Positions 36,731 to 39,760 of a stretch of DNA of 39,760 nucleotides are shown one piece after another; the first letter of the stretch is position 1; each line of letters opens with the position of its first letter. The notes under the pieces are model-generated. The model searched no databases and was not told where the DNA came from. It was given only the letters and a program-made list of their open reading frames with translations. The translations under genes and the position numbers were made by a program. The DNA is from Thiotrichaceae bacterium (GTDB lineage Bacteria; Pseudomonadota; Gammaproteobacteria; Beggiatoales; Beggiatoaceae): positions 1 through 39,760 of the forward strand of contig JALXAQ010000218.1 in NCBI GenBank assembly GCA_026991885.1, in the 5' to 3' direction.

Positions 36731-37093
36731 TTACTTGAAAGCATTCTCCTCTTTCAAAATTTCTAAATGTTCATCGTATAATTTATCAGCTATTGGTATG
36801 TAAGTTTCATACCAATCATCATCACCCGCTTTATTTTCTCCTATTAACAGGATTGCAACTTGTCTTGGATCAAACGCATATAAAATTCTGTAGGGATCAC
36901 CTTTATGTTGAATTCTCAATTCACGCATGTGGCTATACTTTGAACCATTAATACCAGAGCTATGGGGGTATGATAGTTGTGGACCACGCTGTTCTAATAA
37001 TCTAACACTAACATCAATATCTTCTTGGGAACGATCATTCAAGCCTTCCCACCATTTTCCAAAGTCATCAGTATATTCAACTTCCCAAACCAT
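36731..37093 (-). CDS. RelE/HigB-like (Gp49 type) toxin without antitoxin
   Basis: The 120-residue protein has the Gp49/HigB pattern: MVWEVEYTDDFGKWWEGLND, then HMRELRIQHKGDPYRILYAF, then AILLIGENKAGDDDWYETYI. These are ribosome-dependent mRNA cleavers, and the Arg and Tyr residues of the middle strand are present. In this family an HTH antitoxin gene follows at once. Here the IS1380 element lies 74 bases downstream and no antitoxin frame remains between. Confidence 0.85.
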   Translation of the reverse strand: MVWEVEYTDDFGKWWEGLNDRSQEDIDVSVRLLEQRGPQLSYPHSSGINGSKYSHMRELRIQHKGDPYRILYAFDPRQVAILLIGENKAGDDDWYETYIPIADKLYDEHLEILKEENAFK

Positions 37094-37108
37094 ATTAATT
37101 ACCTCTAT

Positions 37109-37249
37109 TTAGCCTTTCTCTACAATCCCAATTTCCTTTGCCGTGACATCATACAATGTATAAACCAATTGATCAATCTCCCCATATATAACATGAGAGG
37201 ACTTGAGAATACTGATGTTCTTGATACGAAGAACCTGCGTTTGCGACGT
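37109..37249 (-). pseudogene. C-terminal remnant of a restriction-methyltransferase-like protein
   Basis: A 46-residue open tail encodes RIKNISILKSSHV, then GEIDQLVYTLYDVTAKEIGI and VEKG before the stop. The pattern I-D-x-L-V-Y-x-L-Y-x-x-T-x-x-E-I-x-I-V-E is the usual C-terminal end of type IIG/Eco57I-like and other N6 adenine methyltransferase proteins. A stop at 37250-37252 cuts it off upstream, and no methyltransferase motifs remain. It sits just upstream of the RelE-like gene. Confidence 0.5.
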
Positions 37250-37258
37250 TCATATTGA

Positions 37259-37670
37259 ATGTTTTTATTCGTTGTCCTACATTCGCAGTCCTCAGAGTTT
37301 GGGAACGATATAACCTTAACCATTGGGTGGATAAGGGTCATTTCCATGACTATCTTTCTGAGAAATTTTCCCATTCTTGTTGTGAATAACCAACTCAGTT
37401 TGTTGATTTTGGCTTATTTGCCTAGCACGATCAATGGCATTTATTTTTATCTCAAAGTGCCCAGATGATCTCTGTCCCCCACTTTGTTTAATGTCCCAGC
37501 CACCATTAGGATTTGGCACAACATATATATATTGGGTATTTCATCAAAATTATCAGTACGGGTTGTGTAAATCAACCATAGTTGTGGATTATCAATAAAA
37601 TATCGCTCAACCTGTTTTCCGCCCGTTAGCACTTTCTTGTACAACTAATGGAGGACAACGAATAAAACAT
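37259..37670. mobile_element. Inverted-repeat-flanked segment carrying a DUF2188 gene
   Basis: ATGTTTTTATTCGTTGTCCT at 37259 reappears inverted as AGGACAACGAATAAAACAT at 37652-37670, with one T indel and one mismatch over about 24 bases. The segment between holds the DUF2188 frame and about 125 bases whose minus-strand frame (FIDNPQLWLIYTTRTDNFDE) is unrecognised. A third copy of the repeat lies alone at 9897-9926. The element type is unknown. Confidence 0.5.
37316..37519 (-). CDS. DUF2188 domain protein, possibly frameshifted at its start
   Basis: The 67-residue frame reads VPNPNGGWDIKQSGGQRSSG, then ELVIHNKNGKISQKDSHGND and PYPPNG, the full DUF2188 pattern. DUF2188 proteins are small, of unknown function, and common in mobile and accessory regions. 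In frame, the only start is a GTG at 37517-37519, with Tyr-Ile-Tyr-Val codons before it. An ATG at 37543-37545 begins MKYPIYI in another frame. A TA dinucleotide run lies between the two, and one extra TA unit would join them. The start is therefore either the GTG or the ATG with a slipped repeat. Confidence 0.65.
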   Translation of the reverse strand: MPNPNGGWDIKQSGGQRSSGHFEIKINAIDRARQISQNQQTELVIHNKNGKISQKDSHGNDPYPPNG

Positions 37671-37989
37671 TTAATTACCTCATTAATTGTTTCTATTATT
37701 TTTGTCGGTTCCTCAGCAAAGGGCATCAGAACCCGAATAACCAGAAAAAGCCTGATTCAGTAAAGACTGAACCATGAAACTTGATAAACTTGTTTTAAAT
37801 ACAGCACGCCCTTGCTGCACACAATGAGTTGCCCCATCAGAGGCAATTGCAACCATTTTAATTTGTAAATAAACCATCAAACAAATGGCAAGCAAAAATA
37901 CGCAATGCACCCCTTAGAGCTTTTATTACAACACGAGAGAGCCTATATTCTTCTGCTCAACATCCAAACACTAACCATGAGGAAATACA
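37671..37989. other. Gap before cstA, no supported gene
   Basis: A minus-strand frame of 65 codons (37713-37910) begins MHCVFLLAICLMVYLQ, like a signal peptide, but its GTG start lacks proper spacing to a ribosome binding site and no family is recognised. The cstA ribosome binding site (GAGGAAA) lies at the end of this gap, and the cstA promoter is presumably within it. I see no repeat of the families found elsewhere. Confidence 0.4.
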
Positions 37990-39675
37990 ATGTCACCACC
38001 CATTATGGCGCTCATAGTAATGTGCCTATATTTTGTATTTTACCACTTTTATGCCAAACAGTGGCTTGCCAAGCGAGTTTTTGAACTCAAATCCTCAACG
38101 CAGACACCAGCACACACATTGCGCGATGAGATAGATTATCTACCGACGAATAAATACATACTTTTCGGTCACCACTACGCCTCTGTTGCAGGACTTGCGC
38201 CCATGCTTGGACCCGCAATTGCCGTCATTTGGGGATGGGTACCAGCACTCCTATGGGTCGTTTTGGGCACACTGCTGATTGGGGCAGTGCATGATTTTTC
38301 AGCCTTAGTGCTTTCTGTGCGCCACAAGGGAAAAAGTGTGGGCACTATTGCAAAGGATGTCATTCACCCACGCGCAAGACTTTTATTTCTGCTTGTCATC
38401 TTTTTTCTTATTTCCTTGGCTATGGGCGTGTTTGTCTTAGTGATTGCTGGGCTCTTTGCAGCGCCTGATCCGGCAAATATCCCTGCCACGGCGCATCCAG
38501 AAGCCATATTTCCCACGATTTCCCTAATGGTGATTGCCATCATGATCGGGTTTTTTATTTATCGACTCAAGTTGCCGATTTTGCCGATGACGCTTGTCGG
38601 CTTTGTCCTCATGCTCATTACCACTTGGATTGGATTAGATAGGCCCATTACAGGCGTATCTGCCCATTCATGGACATTTTCACTACTTATTTATGCTTTT
38701 CTAGCCAGTGTATTACCTGTCTGGATTTTATTACAACCGCGTGATTTTTTAAATTCTCTTCTACTCTATCTAGCATTGATCGCCATGTTTATCGGCTTTT
38801 TTATCCTTTCACCCGAATGGGCGGCACCTGCCATCAATCTGCATCCAGAAGGCGCACCCCCCATGATTCCCTTCTTATTCATTGTTATTGCCTGCGGCGC
38901 CGTCTCAGGATTTCACGGGATAGTTGCGTCTGGTACCACAGCCAAACAACTTGACAAAGAAACGGATGCACCCTTGATTGGCTATGGCGCCATGATCGGA
39001 GAATCTTTACTAGCCTTAATGGCCGTTCTGGCAACCACAGCCGGCGCATTCAGTTCTCATGCAGAATGGGCAAACTTCTATGGCTCTTGGGAACAAGCGG
39101 CAGGATTACATCAAAAACTTGGCGTATTTATCCAAGGTACAGGGCAATTTGTCCATCAACTTGGGATACCAACTAATCTGGCGGAAGCCTTTATTAGTGT
39201 CGTCGTCGTTGCTTTTGCGATGACAAGTGTCGATACCGGTACACGCCTTTTGCGCTTCAATGTTCAAGAGATTGCTGACACCTTGGGCGTGAAATTCCTA
39301 GAAAACCGTTATATTGCTACCCTCATTGCAGTGGCAGCCATTGGATTTTTTGCCTTTTTTGAGGTCAATGGCAAACCAGCCGGCTTGTTTCTTTGGACAT
39401 TGTTTGGTACAACTAATCAGGTTTTAGCGGGACTAACATTATTGGCTGTCACATTGTATTTATATCGTAAGCGTAAGCCCGTGCTTTATACGATGCTACC
39501 AATGCTACTTGTGCTTGGTGCCACGATATCAGCCATGTTTATGAGTATTTACAAAGCAATATCTACTGAACAATGGATGGTAGGCATAGTCGGGGGCATT
39601 ATCTTGTTTTTATCTCTTTGGGCGGTGGTTGAAGCTATTATTGTGGTTCGTCGGATTCGGGTAGAACACGAGTGA
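37990..39675 (+). CDS. cstA: Carbon starvation protein A family transporter
   Basis: CstA-family proteins are inner-membrane transporters of peptides or pyruvate induced on starvation. The 561-residue protein has the N-terminal CstA core: PTNKYILFGHHYASVAGLAP, then MLGPAIAVIWGWVPALLWVV, then GAVHDFSALVLSVRHKGKSV. About 14 to 16 hydrophobic segments follow, and the DUF4161-like C-terminal half contains GTRLLRFNVQEIADTLG. It is shorter than E. coli CstA (701 residues), like many homologues of other proteobacteria. GAGGAAA precedes ATG 37990. It stands alone; the gene ends at a palindrome. Confidence 0.95.
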   Translation: MSPPIMALIVMCLYFVFYHFYAKQWLAKRVFELKSSTQTPAHTLRDEIDYLPTNKYILFGHHYASVAGLAPMLGPAIAVIWGWVPALLWVVLGTLLIGAVHDFSALVLSVRHKGKSVGTIAKDVIHPRARLLFLLVIFFLISLAMGVFVLVIAGLFAAPDPANIPATAHPEAIFPTISLMVIAIMIGFFIYRLKLPILPMTLVGFVLMLITTWIGLDRPITGVSAHSWTFSLLIYAFLASVLPVWILLQPRDFLNSLLLYLALIAMFIGFFILSPEWAAPAINLHPEGAPPMIPFLFIVIACGAVSGFHGIVASGTTAKQLDKETDAPLIGYGAMIGESLLALMAVLATTAGAFSSHAEWANFYGSWEQAAGLHQKLGVFIQGTGQFVHQLGIPTNLAEAFISVVVVAFAMTSVDTGTRLLRFNVQEIADTLGVKFLENRYIATLIAVAAIGFFAFFEVNGKPAGLFLWTLFGTTNQVLAGLTLLAVTLYLYRKRKPVLYTMLPMLLVLGATISAMFMSIYKAISTEQWMVGIVGGIILFLSLWAVVEAIIVVRRIRVEHE

Positions 39676-39677
39676 TG

Positions 39678-39760
39678 TTCTCGTTCCCACGCAGAGCGTG
39701 GGAACGAGAAAAAATAAAAAAAAATTTGGGTGTTCGACGCGGAGCGTCGATGCAGGCATT
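39678..39760. repeat. CCCACGC and GACGC palindromes after cstA
   Basis: TTCTCGTTCCCACGC, AGA, and GCGTGGGAACGAGAA form a perfect 33-base hairpin two bases after the cstA stop codon. An A-rich run follows, and then a TCGACGC-GCGTCGA hairpin and TGCAGGCATT to the window end. It belongs to the same family as 861-1013. Confidence 0.88.

Noticed and set aside
37713..37910. Small secreted protein beginning MHCVFLLAICLMVYLQ
   Set aside because: It has a GTG start with a badly spaced AAGGG, no recognisable family, and sits in an eroded region. It is possible but not supported.

Overview
The window looks like a chromosomal piece of a gammaproteobacterium, most likely a large sulfur-oxidising member of the Thiotrichales/Beggiatoaceae. 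Two things suggest this. The heat-shock block hrcA-grpE-dnaK-dnaJ-dapB with divergent nadK-recN has a gammaproteobacterial arrangement. The intergenic spaces are also packed with short palindromic repeats of the kind that dominate those genomes (for example the CCCACGCTCTGCGTGGG family). This assignment is inference from style, not from a marker gene. No rRNA, tRNA or CRISPR array was seen.

Layout. 1-318 is a seven-copy 46-bp tandem array. 322-3176 holds a lipoprotein with a papain-like amidase look, recD, and a small coiled-coil gene divergent from recD. 3213-7619 is an accessory block: an AAA ATPase, remnants of a PIN toxin-antitoxin pair, a frameshifted Uma2-family nuclease, a Fic AMP-transferase, and a HEPN protein overlapping an unrecognised partner. 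7711-9594 is an incomplete peptide ABC transporter (oppD, oppC only). 9595-10723 is a scrap region with a truncated gene start, a copied piece of aceF inside an inverted repeat, a small unknown gene, and a hairpin element carrying a 12-bp minisatellite. 10724-14693 is aceF and aceE (pyruvate dehydrogenase E2 and E1). 14849-17130 is an exported lipase-like protein, an exported coiled-coil protein and gmhA.

17188-18773 is the most interesting part: a translationally coupled ABC-type ATPase plus a small TOPRIM-like protein. It is bracketed by two near-identical copies of the first 33 bases of gmhA and its ribosome binding site, so it looks like an inserted two-gene cassette, possibly a defence system. 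19041-23866 has a miniature inverted-repeat element, galE, a tyrosine/dual-specificity phosphatase, hemW, a cpdA-like phosphodiesterase and an MscS-type channel. 23981-25307 carries two toxin-antitoxin loci: one with a broken PIN toxin, and one intact DUF5615 toxin with an AbrB-DUF433 fusion. 25388-34981 is the housekeeping block dapB, dnaJ, dnaK, grpE, hrcA // nadK, recN and a Bax1-like (DUF790) nuclease. 35051-36656 is an IS1380-type insertion sequence. After it come an orphan RelE-like toxin, a methyltransferase tail, a DUF2188 gene between inverted repeats, and cstA.

A theme across the window is that palindromic repeats sit on, or within about 20 bases of, gene 3' ends, sometimes supplying the stop codon. 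They may work as terminators or mRNA 3'-end hairpins, or they may be mobile sequences tolerated only there. The toxin-antitoxin and nuclease genes are heavily eroded, while the core genes are intact.
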